Shown one piece after another: positions 1 to 7,998 of a stretch of 64,000 nt of DNA. Under the pieces are notes generated by a model. The model had not been told where the DNA came from. It was given only the letters and a program-made list of their open reading frames with translations, and searched no databases. Source of the stretch: Chelonobacter sp050613185 (GTDB lineage: Bacteria; Pseudomonadota; Gammaproteobacteria; Enterobacterales; Pasteurellaceae). Each line of letters starts with the position of its first letter. Within the stretch, counting starts at the first letter, position 1. The translations under genes and the position numbers were made by a program. Where the stretch lies: contig NZ_CP192511.1 in the NCBI RefSeq assembly GCF_050613185.1, forward strand, positions 1,798,001 to 1,862,000. The letters are read 5' to 3'.

Positions 1-45
1 GGCGGCAAGCAGACTTTTATATTTTCCCTGATTGAAAATCAACAT
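1..45 (-). CDS. scrB: N-terminus of a probable sucrose-6-phosphate hydrolase (runs off window)
   Basis: Only the first 15 codons lie in the window, reading MLIFNQGKYKSLLAA from an ATG at 45-43, preceded by a strong GGGGA ribosome site. The start resembles the N-terminus of Pasteurellaceae ScrB (glycoside hydrolase family 32), which cleaves intracellular sucrose 6-phosphate to glucose 6-phosphate and fructose. Its position 21 bases downstream of a fructokinase gene on the same strand supports that reading, because fructose is the substrate of that kinase. With so few residues the identification is tentative; another sugar hydrolase is possible. Confidence 0.45.
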   Translation of the reverse strand, partial: MLIFNQGKYKSLLAA

Positions 46-66
46 CGGATTTCCCCTTTCTGTTAA

Positions 67-1002
67 TTAAGCCGATTGCGCCAAATAATCGGCTAACTGT
101 TGCTGATTCGGCAATGCCGCCATTGCGCCTTTGGCGGTGGTGGCTAGTGCGCCGCAAGCATTGGCTTGGCGGATAATCGGCACAAGATTCTCCCATTGCT
201 GCCAGTTTTCGGTTTGCGATAAGCCGGCAAGCAAACCGCCGACAAAAGCGTCGCCTGCGCCGGTGGTGTCCACCGCTTGCACCGCTTTGCCGCTAATCAG
301 TTGCTGTTCACCATTCAAATGCACCAACGCCCCGGCTTTGCCCTTGGTAACAATAATCAGTTTTTGCGGATAATAGGCGGTGATGGTTGCCAAAGCCTGT
401 TCTAAGGTCTCTTTTTCGGTCAGCAGGGTGAGTTCTTCTTCGGAAAATTTCAGCACATCCGCCAACTCAACTGCCTGCATGACAGTCATGCGCATAATGT
501 CCTCATTTTCCCACAGCGAAAGACGCAAATTCGGGTCGAACGACACCATGCCGCCGATTTGTTTGACTTGCTGCATTGCATTCAGCGTCGCTTGTTGTGA
601 CGGGTTATTCAACAACGCAATCGAACAGCAATGCAACCACTCGCCACGGTTAAACTGCGGTACATCGTCGCTTTGCAGAAACTGATCCGCACTGGGATTG
701 ACCATAAAGGTGAAACTGCGCTCGCCGTCGTCGTCCAAATCGACCACCACCGTCGACGTGCGGTTTTGCGGATCAAGCAGCATGAAATCGGTGTTGACGT
801 TTTCTTGCTGTAAGACGTTTTTCATAAAACGCCCGAGCGGATCATCGCCCACCCGCCCGATAAACGCGCTTCTTCCGCCCAGTCTGGCAATCCCGACGGC
901 AACATTGGCAGGCGCGCCGCCGGGCGCTTTAATATAGTGATTCTCTCCCTCGGGAATCAAATCCACCACCGCGTCACCTAATACCCATACTTTTTGTCTC
1001 AT
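67..1002 (-). CDS. scrK: Fructokinase, PfkB family
   Basis: 311-residue cytoplasmic sugar kinase that phosphorylates fructose to fructose 6-phosphate with ATP. Seen: N-terminal sugar-binding signature GGAPANVAVGIARLGG (about residues 28-43), and near the C-terminus DTTGAGDAFVGG (about 247-258), the PfkB signature with the anion hole and catalytic Asp. Length is normal for bacterial fructokinases. The downstream gene appears to be sucrose-6-phosphate hydrolase, so a sucrose-utilisation role is inferred. A LacI-family operator lies about 45 bases upstream of the start. Another PfkB sugar kinase is the only serious alternative. Confidence 0.85.
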   Translation of the reverse strand: MRQKVWVLGDAVVDLIPEGENHYIKAPGGAPANVAVGIARLGGRSAFIGRVGDDPLGRFMKNVLQQENVNTDFMLLDPQNRTSTVVVDLDDDGERSFTFMVNPSADQFLQSDDVPQFNRGEWLHCCSIALLNNPSQQATLNAMQQVKQIGGMVSFDPNLRLSLWENEDIMRMTVMQAVELADVLKFSEEELTLLTEKETLEQALATITAYYPQKLIIVTKGKAGALVHLNGEQQLISGKAVQAVDTTGAGDAFVGGLLAGLSQTENWQQWENLVPIIRQANACGALATTAKGAMAALPNQQQLADYLAQSA

Positions 1003-1033
1003 ACTGTTACCTTTCTACTTGCTGGAAGATTTG

Positions 1034-1060
1034 GCTAAAATTTTAGCTAAAACGGTTTAG
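1034..1060. promoter_or_regulatory. Probable LacI-family operator of the fructokinase operon
   Basis: Two overlapping dyads are visible. GCTAAAATTTTAGC (1034-1047) is a perfect palindrome, and CTAAAACGGTTTAG (1047-1060) is a near-perfect dyad with a central CG, as is usual for LacI/GalR-family operators. Position just upstream of a fructokinase start suggests binding by a ScrR-like repressor, which is not in this window. Function is inferred from symmetry and context only. Confidence 0.5.
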
Positions 1061-1121
1061 GTAGGCAAGGAAAGTGCGGTTTTTCTTGAAAGTAGGACTG
1101 GAAAATGTGATCTGGATCTAA

Positions 1122-1147
1122 AAAGTGCGGTCGTGAAACCGCACTTT
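1122..1147 (-). terminator. Terminator built from an inverted pair of DNA uptake signals
   Basis: AAAGTGCGGT (1122-1131) and ACCGCACTTT (1138-1147) form a 10-bp perfect stem with a 6-base loop. On the minus strand the stem is followed by a short T run. It lies just after the stop of the Slam gene, so it probably ends the lipoprotein-slam transcript while also serving as a pair of uptake signals. Confidence 0.75.
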
Positions 1148-1152
1148 GGTGA

Positions 1153-2601
1153 TTAAAATGTCTTTTCAAAAATCAGATTGGCATTTTTCTGCGTATAGGA
1201 ATACATCGACGGCAGGTTGCTGGCTTGTTTTTTCCAGTTGAAATGCAGCTTCGGCGTAATGCCCCAAACGTGCCAGTCGCGTTTCCACAGGGTTAAATTC
1301 ACGTTATAAATCTTATCGTTGCGCACTTTACCGAGCGGAATCATCTCGCCCAATTTGGCTTGGTCTTTGTAGTGGCGTTGGGCGTAAGACAAGCCCAAAC
1401 GCGAGGAAGTGCCCCACTGCCACTCTTGCCCCCAACCAAGGCGCAGAGTGCGAGTATTGTTGCTGTATTGCCACACACGGGTTTGTTCCCGATTGTAATC
1501 GCTACCAAAATAGAAAAATTGGCGCGGGCTGCGTAACCACAGCAGGGTGGCGGAAGCCAGTTGGCTATGTCCGTTCAGGTTTTGGTTGTCATAATAATGC
1601 TGTTCGGCGTGTTCCAGTGCGGTTGAAAGTTGCCAGTTGGCGTTTAGCCAGCGGCGATATTCGCCCCGCACCCCGTTCGCCCACTTATACGATTGATTGC
1701 CGTACCAGCGTTTTTCATAAAACGGCAACACGGAAAGCGTTTGCAGCGCACTTTTATGGCTGTAACCGAGGTAAGTGCGGTGATAAATGTCATCGTAAGC
1801 GTGATTATCCCAAAAATTCTTACCGAACAGTTCCGTGCCAAAATGCAGATAATGGGCGGCGCTCAGGTTGAAATCCCGCTCCAGACTGAATGAGTAGGCA
1901 ATGCCGTGTGCCGACTGCGGCAGCATACGCTCGTCTTTGACAAAGCCGGTGTTCTCGATTTCACGGTTGGACGAGGTGTTATTGACATTGCCGTCACGCA
2001 AGTAATAGGCACTGAAACGGCTTTGCCAGCCGCTGCGTTGCTGCAATGCGTCCAGATAGGAATCAATCAGCTTGACCACCGGCGCAGGCACGCCGACCGC
2101 ACTTTTGGCTTTTTCAAACTGATCGCGTGCCGCATTGTCTTGTCGATCTTGAAACAGGCTTTTTGCTAATTCAATGCGCACCGGATTGAGGTCGGGATTG
2201 ACGGCGAGGATTTCACGAAAACGGCTAATCGCCAGCGGATAATCTTGCGCCAGTTGCGCAAGAGTGGCTTCGGCAAATTGAATTAAAATTGGATCATGCT
2301 GCGCAAAAGTGCGGTAAATCGCCAGCAATTCTTGAATCAATTCAGGGTTGCGTTGCTGCAAAGCAAGATTGAGCCAATCTTGGGTTAATTGCGGACTTGC
2401 CAACAATTGCGCCCGACTCACCCGCAACGGCGGCACCGCACTTGGCGTTGAATCGTCCAGGGTTTTCAATGGCGCAGTTGGCAACGCGATATTTTGAATG
2501 CTGTCAGGTTGCGTTGTTTGCTGAATCGGAGTCGAGGTTTCTGCTACCGCACTTAACGCACAAAGTGCGGTTAGGCTTGTTACTAAAAGAGATTTTTTCA
2601 T
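1153..2601 (-). CDS. Slam-type surface lipoprotein translocon (outer membrane)
   Basis: 482 residues. Signal peptide (cleavage near AVA-E, residue 21), then an N-terminal helical TPR-like region (about 60-190), then an aromatic-rich stretch of alternating residues to the end, finishing in Phe, as expected of an outer-membrane beta-barrel. This architecture is that of Slam (surface lipoprotein assembly modulator, DUF560), which carries lipoproteins across the outer membrane and exposes them on the surface. The upstream gene, 62 bases away in the same direction, is a lipoprotein with a Slam-substrate-like C-terminal domain; substrate next to translocon is the usual arrangement. Which Slam subtype is uncertain. 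Confidence 0.8.
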   Translation of the reverse strand: MKKSLLVTSLTALCALSAVAETSTPIQQTTQPDSIQNIALPTAPLKTLDDSTPSAVPPLRVSRAQLLASPQLTQDWLNLALQQRNPELIQELLAIYRTFAQHDPILIQFAEATLAQLAQDYPLAISRFREILAVNPDLNPVRIELAKSLFQDRQDNAARDQFEKAKSAVGVPAPVVKLIDSYLDALQQRSGWQSRFSAYYLRDGNVNNTSSNREIENTGFVKDERMLPQSAHGIAYSFSLERDFNLSAAHYLHFGTELFGKNFWDNHAYDDIYHRTYLGYSHKSALQTLSVLPFYEKRWYGNQSYKWANGVRGEYRRWLNANWQLSTALEHAEQHYYDNQNLNGHSQLASATLLWLRSPRQFFYFGSDYNREQTRVWQYSNNTRTLRLGWGQEWQWGTSSRLGLSYAQRHYKDQAKLGEMIPLGKVRNDKIYNVNLTLWKRDWHVWGITPKLHFNWKKQASNLPSMYSYTQKNANLIFEKTF

Positions 2602-2663
2602 GTTTTTTCTTAAAAAGAGAGGCGCAGGTGCGCCTCAATTAATTTGTTATACAACCTAAATAA

Positions 2664-3731
2664 TTATTTGGCAGCATTAAACACGGCTTTGGTTTCATAT
2701 CCCCATCGATCGGTTAATGTTGCTGAACCAGCCACTTCAGCTGCACCACGTCCCATAAATTTTCCTTCATAAGTACCGGAAAGTGGCATATCCATTAGAC
2801 CTTTATCGGTGGTTTTAGCATTACCTGTAAAAGTGATTTCGCCATTTTTAGCGGTAATTGCTGTTTTGGAGAGTTCAGTTTCTCGCCAAATATTTTCGAA
2901 GTGCATTTGAGTTATATCACCAGAAATGGTTTTTTTATCAAAGTCAGCATTGAGTGTAACCGTACCTTCTGAAATATTGTCAGTAATGGCGATATAACTT
3001 GTTCCTTGATATTTAGCAGAGCCTTTTAACGTTTCTAATTCATTGGCGTTTGTTGCTCGTCCGGAGTAGATTACCATCGCATCGTTGGCATTACGTCCAT
3101 TGACTGTGCCAGTAGCTGAAACACCGGCAATACCGGAGTCATTTAGGTTATTGCTGTAAGTATCATAAGCTGCTTCGATGTTTAATACTTTACCGTTAGT
3201 CACGGAACTACTGCTTACGGATTGGCTAGATCTTCCTTTGCCGGAGCCATCCGCAGCGACTAATTTGGCTAAACCATCTTCATTTGTCCAAGTGTCTTTT
3301 TTAATAGGCTCTAAAATGTCGCTGTTATTTAAAGATGTTGCGGTATAAACATAGGCGTTGGGTTCAGTACGCGCTAATTCGGCTAAACGAGCTTCTTCAG
3401 CTTTACGGGCTTCTTCGGCTTTACGGGCTTCTTCGGCTTTACGGGCTTCTTCGGCTTTGCGCACTTCTTCAGCTTTACGGGCTTCTTCGGCTTTGCGAGC
3501 TTCTTCGGCTTTACGCGCTTCTTCGGCTTTACGGGCTTCTTCGGTTTTACGCGCTTCTTCAGCTTTACGCGCTTTTTCGGCGGTGGAATTATCGGTAGCC
3601 GGTGTCACTGTTGTTGATGTATTGGTGTTTGCGGCAGGTTTATTGTTTGATCCGCCACCCGACGATCCGCAAGCGACTGCGCCGAGAGAGATTAAAATAG
3701 CCAAAGCAGTGGTTTTTATTGTGGGTTTCAT
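2664..3731 (-). CDS. Surface lipoprotein with hexapeptide-repeat stalk; likely Slam substrate
   Basis: 355 residues from an ATG at 3731 chosen because AAGGAAT lies just upstream and the next residues form a lipoprotein signal (LISLGAVAC, acylated Cys at 21); the longer in-frame start at 3797 would bury that signal. After the Cys comes a Gly/Ser/Asn/Thr-rich linker, then ten near-identical KAEEAR units (about residues 56-115), predicted to form a charged helical stalk. The C-terminal ~230 residues contain Gly-rich beta-repeats ending in a short Tbp-like strand (TDRWGYETKAVFNAAK). This matches TbpB/hemophilin-like Slam-dependent lipoproteins; ligand unknown. Co-transcription with the Slam gene is likely. 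Confidence 0.75.
   Translation of the reverse strand: MKPTIKTTALAILISLGAVACGSSGGGSNNKPAANTNTSTTVTPATDNSTAEKARKAEEARKTEEARKAEEARKAEEARKAEEARKAEEVRKAEEARKAEEARKAEEARKAEEARLAELARTEPNAYVYTATSLNNSDILEPIKKDTWTNEDGLAKLVAADGSGKGRSSQSVSSSSVTNGKVLNIEAAYDTYSNNLNDSGIAGVSATGTVNGRNANDAMVIYSGRATNANELETLKGSAKYQGTSYIAITDNISEGTVTLNADFDKKTISGDITQMHFENIWRETELSKTAITAKNGEITFTGNAKTTDKGLMDMPLSGTYEGKFMGRGAAEVAGSATLTDRWGYETKAVFNAAK
3387..3566 (-). repeat. Ten tandem 18-bp units encoding KAEEAR
   Basis: Ten consecutive 18-bp units encode KxEExR; two differ (KTEEAR, KAEEVR), and an imperfect LAELAR follows. The units keep the reading frame, so gain or loss would change the stalk length of the surface lipoprotein rather than switch it off. 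Confidence 0.9.
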
Positions 3732-3835
3732 AAAATATTCCTTATGGTTTACGCTTAGAAAAATGTAAATAAAATTCACAGTTAATGATTTCTTCACTCC
3801 AAAACAGATAAAAAATCATTAAACTTTCTCAGTTT

Positions 3836-3854
3836 AAAAAAAAAAAAAAAAAAA
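3836..3854. repeat. Poly-A tract of 19 bases upstream of the surface lipoprotein
   Basis: An uninterrupted run of 19 A (T on the coding strand) lies 105 bases before the lipoprotein start. On the minus strand it follows TTG and precedes AAACTGAG, so it could alter promoter spacing. Homopolymers of this length are prone to slippage, which makes it a candidate expression-variation site. Confidence 0.85.
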
Positions 3855-3883
3855 CAAGGCTTTAGCGATCTTTATGCGGAAAC

Positions 3884-3899
3884 TTTGATCTTTGTCACA
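3884..3899 (-). promoter_or_regulatory. CRP/FNR-like site upstream of the lipoprotein-slam operon
   Basis: Minus-strand TGTGACAAAGATCAAA has one perfect TGTGA half and a TCAAA half of the TGTGA-N6-TCACA consensus. It closely resembles the site in front of focA in this window. Regulatory role is inferred. Confidence 0.4.
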
Positions 3900-3961
3900 T
3901 TAGAAATAAAAATGGAGTAAAATTTCAAAAAAGAGAGGGGGAAGTTCAGAGAAAAAATAGA

Positions 3962-3995
3962 AACGCGCTATCGGTAGAAGAGCGGATAGCGCGTT
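3962..3995 (-). terminator. Terminator after pflA
   Basis: AACGCGCTATC (3962-3972) pairs perfectly with GATAGCGCGTT (3985-3995). On the minus strand the stem is followed by a T-rich stretch, 15 bases after the pflA stop. Confidence 0.8.
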
Positions 3996-4009
3996 GAAAA
4001 AGAAGTGAA

Positions 4010-4750
4010 TTAGTAAATCACGTTGTTGTGATAACGCGACAGAATCGCTTGGATATGATCCATTTTTTCTTTGCTTGGCGGCAGTACGTCTTCCAGCTCG
4101 TATTTTTCGCCCATCGCTTCCCATTTGTGTTGTCCCAAACGGTGATAAGGCAGCAGTTCGATTTTTTCGATGTTTTGCATATCTTTGATAAATTCGCCGA
4201 GCAGAGTGACGGAGTGATCGTCGTCGGTGTAGCCCGGCACGACCACATAACGAACCCATGTGCGTTGGTTGCGTTTTTGCAGGTAGCGGGCGAATTCGAG
4301 GGTGCGCTTGTTCGGCACGCCGATCAGGTTGTGGTGAATGGTATCGTCAAGCTGTTTCAAATCCAGTAGCACCAAATCAGTGACATCAAGCAGCTCGTCA
4401 ATCACGTTGTCGTAACGGCGCACAAAACCGTTGGTATCCAGACAGGTGTGAATGCCTTGTTCTTTACAGGCGCGGAACCAATCGCGCACAAATTCCGCCT
4501 GCAAAATCGCTTCGCCGCCGGACGCGGTTACGCCGCCACCGGACGCGTTCATAAAATGACGGTAGGTCACCACTTCTTTCATCAGCTCTTCAACCGTGAT
4601 TTCTTTGCCGCCGTCTAAATCCCAAGTGTCGCGGTTGTGGCAGTATTTACAGCGCATTAAACAGCCTTGTAAAAACAGGATAAACCGAATCCCCGGCCCG
4701 TCCACCGTACCACAGGATTCGAAAGAGTGAATGCGTGCTTTAATCGTCAT
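4010..4750 (-). CDS. pflA: Pyruvate formate-lyase activating enzyme
   Basis: 246 residues, the usual length. This radical-SAM enzyme installs the glycyl radical on PflB in the cytoplasm under anaerobic conditions. Seen: the 4Fe-4S cysteine motif CLMRCKYC (CxxxCxxC) at about residues 30-37, an N-terminal SFESCGTVDGPGIRF typical of the family, and the Gly-rich SAM segment GGGVTASGGE. It lies downstream of focA-pflB as in related genomes, but is separated from pflB by an inserted toxin-antitoxin pair, so it may depend on its own promoter. Identity is firm. Confidence 0.95.
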   Translation of the reverse strand: MTIKARIHSFESCGTVDGPGIRFILFLQGCLMRCKYCHNRDTWDLDGGKEITVEELMKEVVTYRHFMNASGGGVTASGGEAILQAEFVRDWFRACKEQGIHTCLDTNGFVRRYDNVIDELLDVTDLVLLDLKQLDDTIHHNLIGVPNKRTLEFARYLQKRNQRTWVRYVVVPGYTDDDHSVTLLGEFIKDMQNIEKIELLPYHRLGQHKWEAMGEKYELEDVLPPSKEKMDHIQAILSRYHNNVIY

Positions 4751-4781
4751 AGCAGTACCAAAAATGCAAAATTAGAGAGTA

Positions 4782-4818
4782 AAAGTGCGGTCAATTTTAC
4801 CTGAAACAACCGCACTTT
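4782..4818 (-). terminator. Inverted uptake-signal pair after the PIN pseudogene
   Basis: AAAGTGCGGT (4782-4791) and ACCGCACTTT (4809-4818) form a 10-bp stem with a 17-base loop and T-rich exit on the minus strand. It would stop transcription from the toxin-antitoxin pair before pflA. Confidence 0.6.
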
Positions 4819-4845
4819 GCGATAGAAAGTCTGATTTGAATGTGG

Positions 4846-5242
4846 TTAGGTGTATTTTTCAAGGAATTGGGCTGGGGTTAAAATTTCAAGTGGCAGGTAT
4901 GTTAATGCTACAAAATCTTTATCACCGGTGATTAATATATCAACATTTTCTAAAAGTGCGGTCGCAATCACCGGATAGTCTTTTTCATCTCGAATATAAA
5001 CATCCAAATTAAATTTGGTTGGTGTATAGACTAATTCATAGCTGATGATAGAAAGTAAGCGATCAATAACCTCTAATTTATGGGGGAATTTTCGTTCCAT
5101 AACGGTTTGTAATTCATTTGCAACGTAAGATGCAAGTACCATTGTGTTTTCAACAGCAACGACTTCGATTAAGCGGGTTCATTCGCGCTGACGGAAAAAG
5201 CAATGCAGATAGTAATACATTAGTATCTAACATGATTCGCAT
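4846..5242 (-). pseudogene. PIN-domain toxin gene broken by a one-base frameshift
   Basis: From ATG at 5242-5240 the reading begins MRIMLDTNVLLSALLFPSAR, a typical PIN-domain start with the first acidic residue in LDTN, then soon hits a stop. Removing one base near 5169-5172 (CTTAATCGAAG to CTTATCGAAG on the coding strand) joins it to the intact downstream frame (4846-5142), which continues with TGDKDF, the conserved late PIN motif. The start shares one base with the antitoxin stop (TAATG), the normal arrangement in toxin-antitoxin operons. PIN toxins are RNases. Either a true null or a sequence error; no active toxin is expected from the sequence as given. Confidence 0.85.
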
Positions 5243-5490
5243 TAGCTTGCTTTCCTTAGCATTTTGATTAATTCAACTACATCATCTTCAGAGTACAGCC
5301 CGGCTTTTTCCGCTTCGCCTTGGAAAGCTCGCTGTGCTTCTTTTATGGCTAACATCGTGGAATTCAGAATTTCAACTTTGCCGTTGTTTTCAACAAATAA
5401 TAATTTATCGCCTTCTTTCAAATTTAATTTTTTGCGAATAGCGATAGGAATGGTGATTTGCCCTTTTGAGGTGATTTTTGCAAGTTCCAT
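5242..5490 (-). CDS. AbrB/MazE-type antitoxin
   Basis: 82 residues. The N-terminal half, MELAKITSKGQITIPIAIRK followed by LNLKEGD, is a textbook SpoVT-AbrB swapped-hairpin DNA-binding domain; the C-terminal half (about 45-82) is the helical tail expected to wrap around the partner toxin. AAGGAG sits ideally before the ATG. It overlaps by one base with the PIN toxin gene, which is frameshifted, so the antitoxin appears orphaned. It probably represses its own promoter. Confidence 0.85.
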   Translation of the reverse strand: MELAKITSKGQITIPIAIRKKLNLKEGDKLLFVENNGKVEILNSTMLAIKEAQRAFQGEAEKAGLYSEDDVVELIKMLRKAS

Positions 5491-5504
5491 GATATACTCC
5501 TTTC

Positions 5505-5524
5505 ATTCCTTACTATTCAGGAAT
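5505..5524. promoter_or_regulatory. Inverted repeat before the antitoxin, candidate autoregulatory operator
   Basis: ATTCCT (5505-5510) and AGGAAT (5519-5524) are separated by 8 bases, 15 bases upstream of the antitoxin ATG. AbrB-type antitoxins usually bind such dyads; assignment is by position and symmetry only. Confidence 0.4.
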
Positions 5525-5571
5525 TCTTTTTTTTGGGATTGTGACACAGTTTGATCTAGCGTGCAAGCAAC

Positions 5572-5595
5572 AAAAAACCCCGCCAATCGGCGGGG
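5572..5595 (-). terminator. Terminator after pflB
   Basis: CCCCGCC (5578-5584) pairs with GGCGGGG (5589-5595) across a 4-base loop, followed on the minus strand by six T. It ends the focA-pflB transcript 25 bases after the pflB stop and separates it from the toxin-antitoxin pair. Confidence 0.9.
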
Positions 5596-5619
5596 CTTGG
5601 GAGTGAGATTAAACCCGAA

Positions 5620-7902
5620 TTACATGGTTTGGGTAAAGGTACGGGTAATCACGTCTTTTTGTTGTTCTTTGGTCAGCGAGTTGAAACGTACCGCGTAGCC
5701 GGAAACACGGATGGTTAATTGCGGATATTTTTCCGGGTTTTCCATCGCGTCTAACAACATTTCACGGTTCATCACGTTAACGTTCAGGTGCTGTCCGCCT
5801 TCGATCGTCGCTTCGTGGTGGAAGTAACCGTCCATTAAACCTGCCAAGTTGCGTTTTTGCGCTTCGTAATCTTTACCTAACGCATTCGGTACGATAGAGA
5901 AGGTGTAAGAGATCCCGTCTTTGGCGTAGGCAAACGGCAGTTTGGCAACCGAAGTCAGGGAAGCCACCGCACCTTTTTGGTCACGGCCATGCATTGGGTT
6001 CGCTCCCGGTCCGAACGGCGCACCGGCACGGCGACCGTCCGGAGTGTTACCGGTTTTTTTGCCGTAAACCACGTTAGAGGTGATGGTCAATACCGATTGG
6101 GTTGGCACTGCATTACGATAGGTTTTCAGTTTTTGAATTTTCTTCATGAAACGTTCAACCAAGTCACAGGCGATATCGTCAACACGGCTGTCGTTGTTAC
6201 CGAATTGCGGATATTCGCCTTCGATTTCGAAGTCAACCGCAATACCGTCTTCATCACGAATCGGTTTCACTTTGGCATATTTAATTGCGGACAAGGAGTC
6301 GGCGGCAACAGACAGACCGGCGATACCACACGCCATGGTGCGATACACATCACGATCATGCAATGCCATCAGTGAGGCTTCGTAGCTGTATTTGTCGTGC
6401 ATGTAGTGAATGATGTTAAGTGCGGTCACATATTGTGTCGCCAACCAGTCCATAAAGCTGTCTAAGCGGTTCATCACATCATCGTAATCCAAATATTCGC
6501 TGGTGACTTTATCGGTTTTCGGACCGACTTGCATTTTCAGTTTTTCATCAATACCGCCGTTGATTGCGTATAACATGGTTTTTGCCAAGTTCGCACGGGC
6601 ACCGAAGAACTGCATTTGTTTACCGACGATCATCGGGCTGACGCAGCAGGCGATGGCGTAGTCATCGTTGTTGAAATCAGGACGCATTAAGTCATCGTTT
6701 TCGTACTGTACGGAAGAGGTGTCGATAGACACTTTGGCACAGTAACGTTTGAAACCGTCAGGCAGTTTTTCAGACCACAGAATCGTCATATTCGGTTCCG
6801 GAGACGGCCCCATGGTGTAGAGCGTGTTCAAGAAACGGAAGCTGTTTTTGGTGACCAGGGTGCGACCGTCCAAGCCCATACCGGCTAAAGATTCGGTTGC
6901 CCAGATTGGATCGCCGGAGAACAGTTGATCGTATTCCGGGGTGCGCAGGAAACGCACCATACGCAGTTTCATCACCAAATGGTCGATTAATTCTTGCGCT
7001 TGTTCTTCGGTGATTTTGCCGGCTTGCAGATCACGCTCGATATAAATATCCAAGAAAGAGGATACGCGACCGAATGACATCGCCGCACCGTTTTGTGATT
7101 TCACCGCCGCCAAATAAGCGAAGTAAGTCCATTGCACCGCTTCTTGTGCGTTAGTCGCAGGGCCGGAGATATCGTAGCCGTAGCTCGCTGCCATTTGTTT
7201 GATTTGACCTAAAGCGCGGTGTTGTTCGGCAATTTCTTCACGCAATTGGATTGTCATTTGCAAATCTTCGCCTTTTTCCAAGCGTTCTTGCAACGAACCG
7301 AATTGTTTGAATTTGTCTGCCATTAAGAAATCAATTCCGTACAGCGCGACACGGCGGTAGTCACCAATGATACGCCCGCGACCGTAAGCGTCCGGTAAAC
7401 CGGTTAACACCCCGGATTTACGGCAGCGCAGAATGTCAGGAGTGTAAACGTCGAACACGCCTTGGTTGTGGGTTTTACGGTATTCGGTGAAGATTTTTTT
7501 CACTTGCGGATCCAGTTCGCGACCGTAAACTTGGCAAGAACCTTCCACCATTTTGATCCCACCGAATGGAATGATCGCACGTTTTAATGGCGCATCGGTT
7601 TGCAAACCGACGATTTTTTCCAAATCTTGTTGGATATAACCTGCCGCATGGGAGGTGATGGTGGAGATGATGGAGGTATCGAAATCATACGGTTCGTGGG
7701 TTTTGTTTTCCACTTTGATCCCTTCCATCACTTTTTCCCATAATACGTCGGTCGCAGGAGTCGCGCCGGCGAGGAAAGCTTCGTCACCTTCATACGGGGT
7801 GTAGTTCAATTGGATAAAATCGCGTACATTGACATTTTGCTGCCAGTCGCCGCCTTTAAATCCCGCCCAAGCCTGTTGCTGAAGTTCAGTTAATTGTGTC
7901 AT
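5620..7902 (-). CDS. pflB: Formate C-acetyltransferase (pyruvate formate-lyase)
   Basis: 760 residues, full length. Converts pyruvate and CoA to acetyl-CoA and formate in anaerobic mixed-acid fermentation. Seen: the adjacent catalytic cysteines in IACCVSPM (about residue 418), and near the C-terminus the glycyl-radical motif RVSGYAVRF (about 731-739), the target of PflA. It is 96 bases downstream of focA, the exporter of its product, and probably co-transcribed under the FNR-like site in front of focA. Identity is firm. Confidence 0.97.
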   Translation of the reverse strand: MTQLTELQQQAWAGFKGGDWQQNVNVRDFIQLNYTPYEGDEAFLAGATPATDVLWEKVMEGIKVENKTHEPYDFDTSIISTITSHAAGYIQQDLEKIVGLQTDAPLKRAIIPFGGIKMVEGSCQVYGRELDPQVKKIFTEYRKTHNQGVFDVYTPDILRCRKSGVLTGLPDAYGRGRIIGDYRRVALYGIDFLMADKFKQFGSLQERLEKGEDLQMTIQLREEIAEQHRALGQIKQMAASYGYDISGPATNAQEAVQWTYFAYLAAVKSQNGAAMSFGRVSSFLDIYIERDLQAGKITEEQAQELIDHLVMKLRMVRFLRTPEYDQLFSGDPIWATESLAGMGLDGRTLVTKNSFRFLNTLYTMGPSPEPNMTILWSEKLPDGFKRYCAKVSIDTSSVQYENDDLMRPDFNNDDYAIACCVSPMIVGKQMQFFGARANLAKTMLYAINGGIDEKLKMQVGPKTDKVTSEYLDYDDVMNRLDSFMDWLATQYVTALNIIHYMHDKYSYEASLMALHDRDVYRTMACGIAGLSVAADSLSAIKYAKVKPIRDEDGIAVDFEIEGEYPQFGNNDSRVDDIACDLVERFMKKIQKLKTYRNAVPTQSVLTITSNVVYGKKTGNTPDGRRAGAPFGPGANPMHGRDQKGAVASLTSVAKLPFAYAKDGISYTFSIVPNALGKDYEAQKRNLAGLMDGYFHHEATIEGGQHLNVNVMNREMLLDAMENPEKYPQLTIRVSGYAVRFNSLTKEQQKDVITRTFTQTM

Positions 7903-7998
7903 AGCAATACATTCCTTAATTTAGAAGAAATTAAAACGATTATACCGACAGCACCGCACTTTATCCGTAGAGATAAAACCATCGATACGTTAAACCAG

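Noticed and set aside
3358..3768. Plus-strand open frame of Leu/Arg/Ala/Ser repeats
   Set aside because: It is the antisense of the KAEEAR stalk; repeats keep the opposite strand open.
3900..4259. 119-residue minus-strand frame
   Set aside because: Overlaps pflA out of frame and the pflA terminator; no family resemblance.
5977..6375. Plus-strand frame inside pflB
   Set aside because: Antisense shadow of a conserved enzyme without ribosome site.
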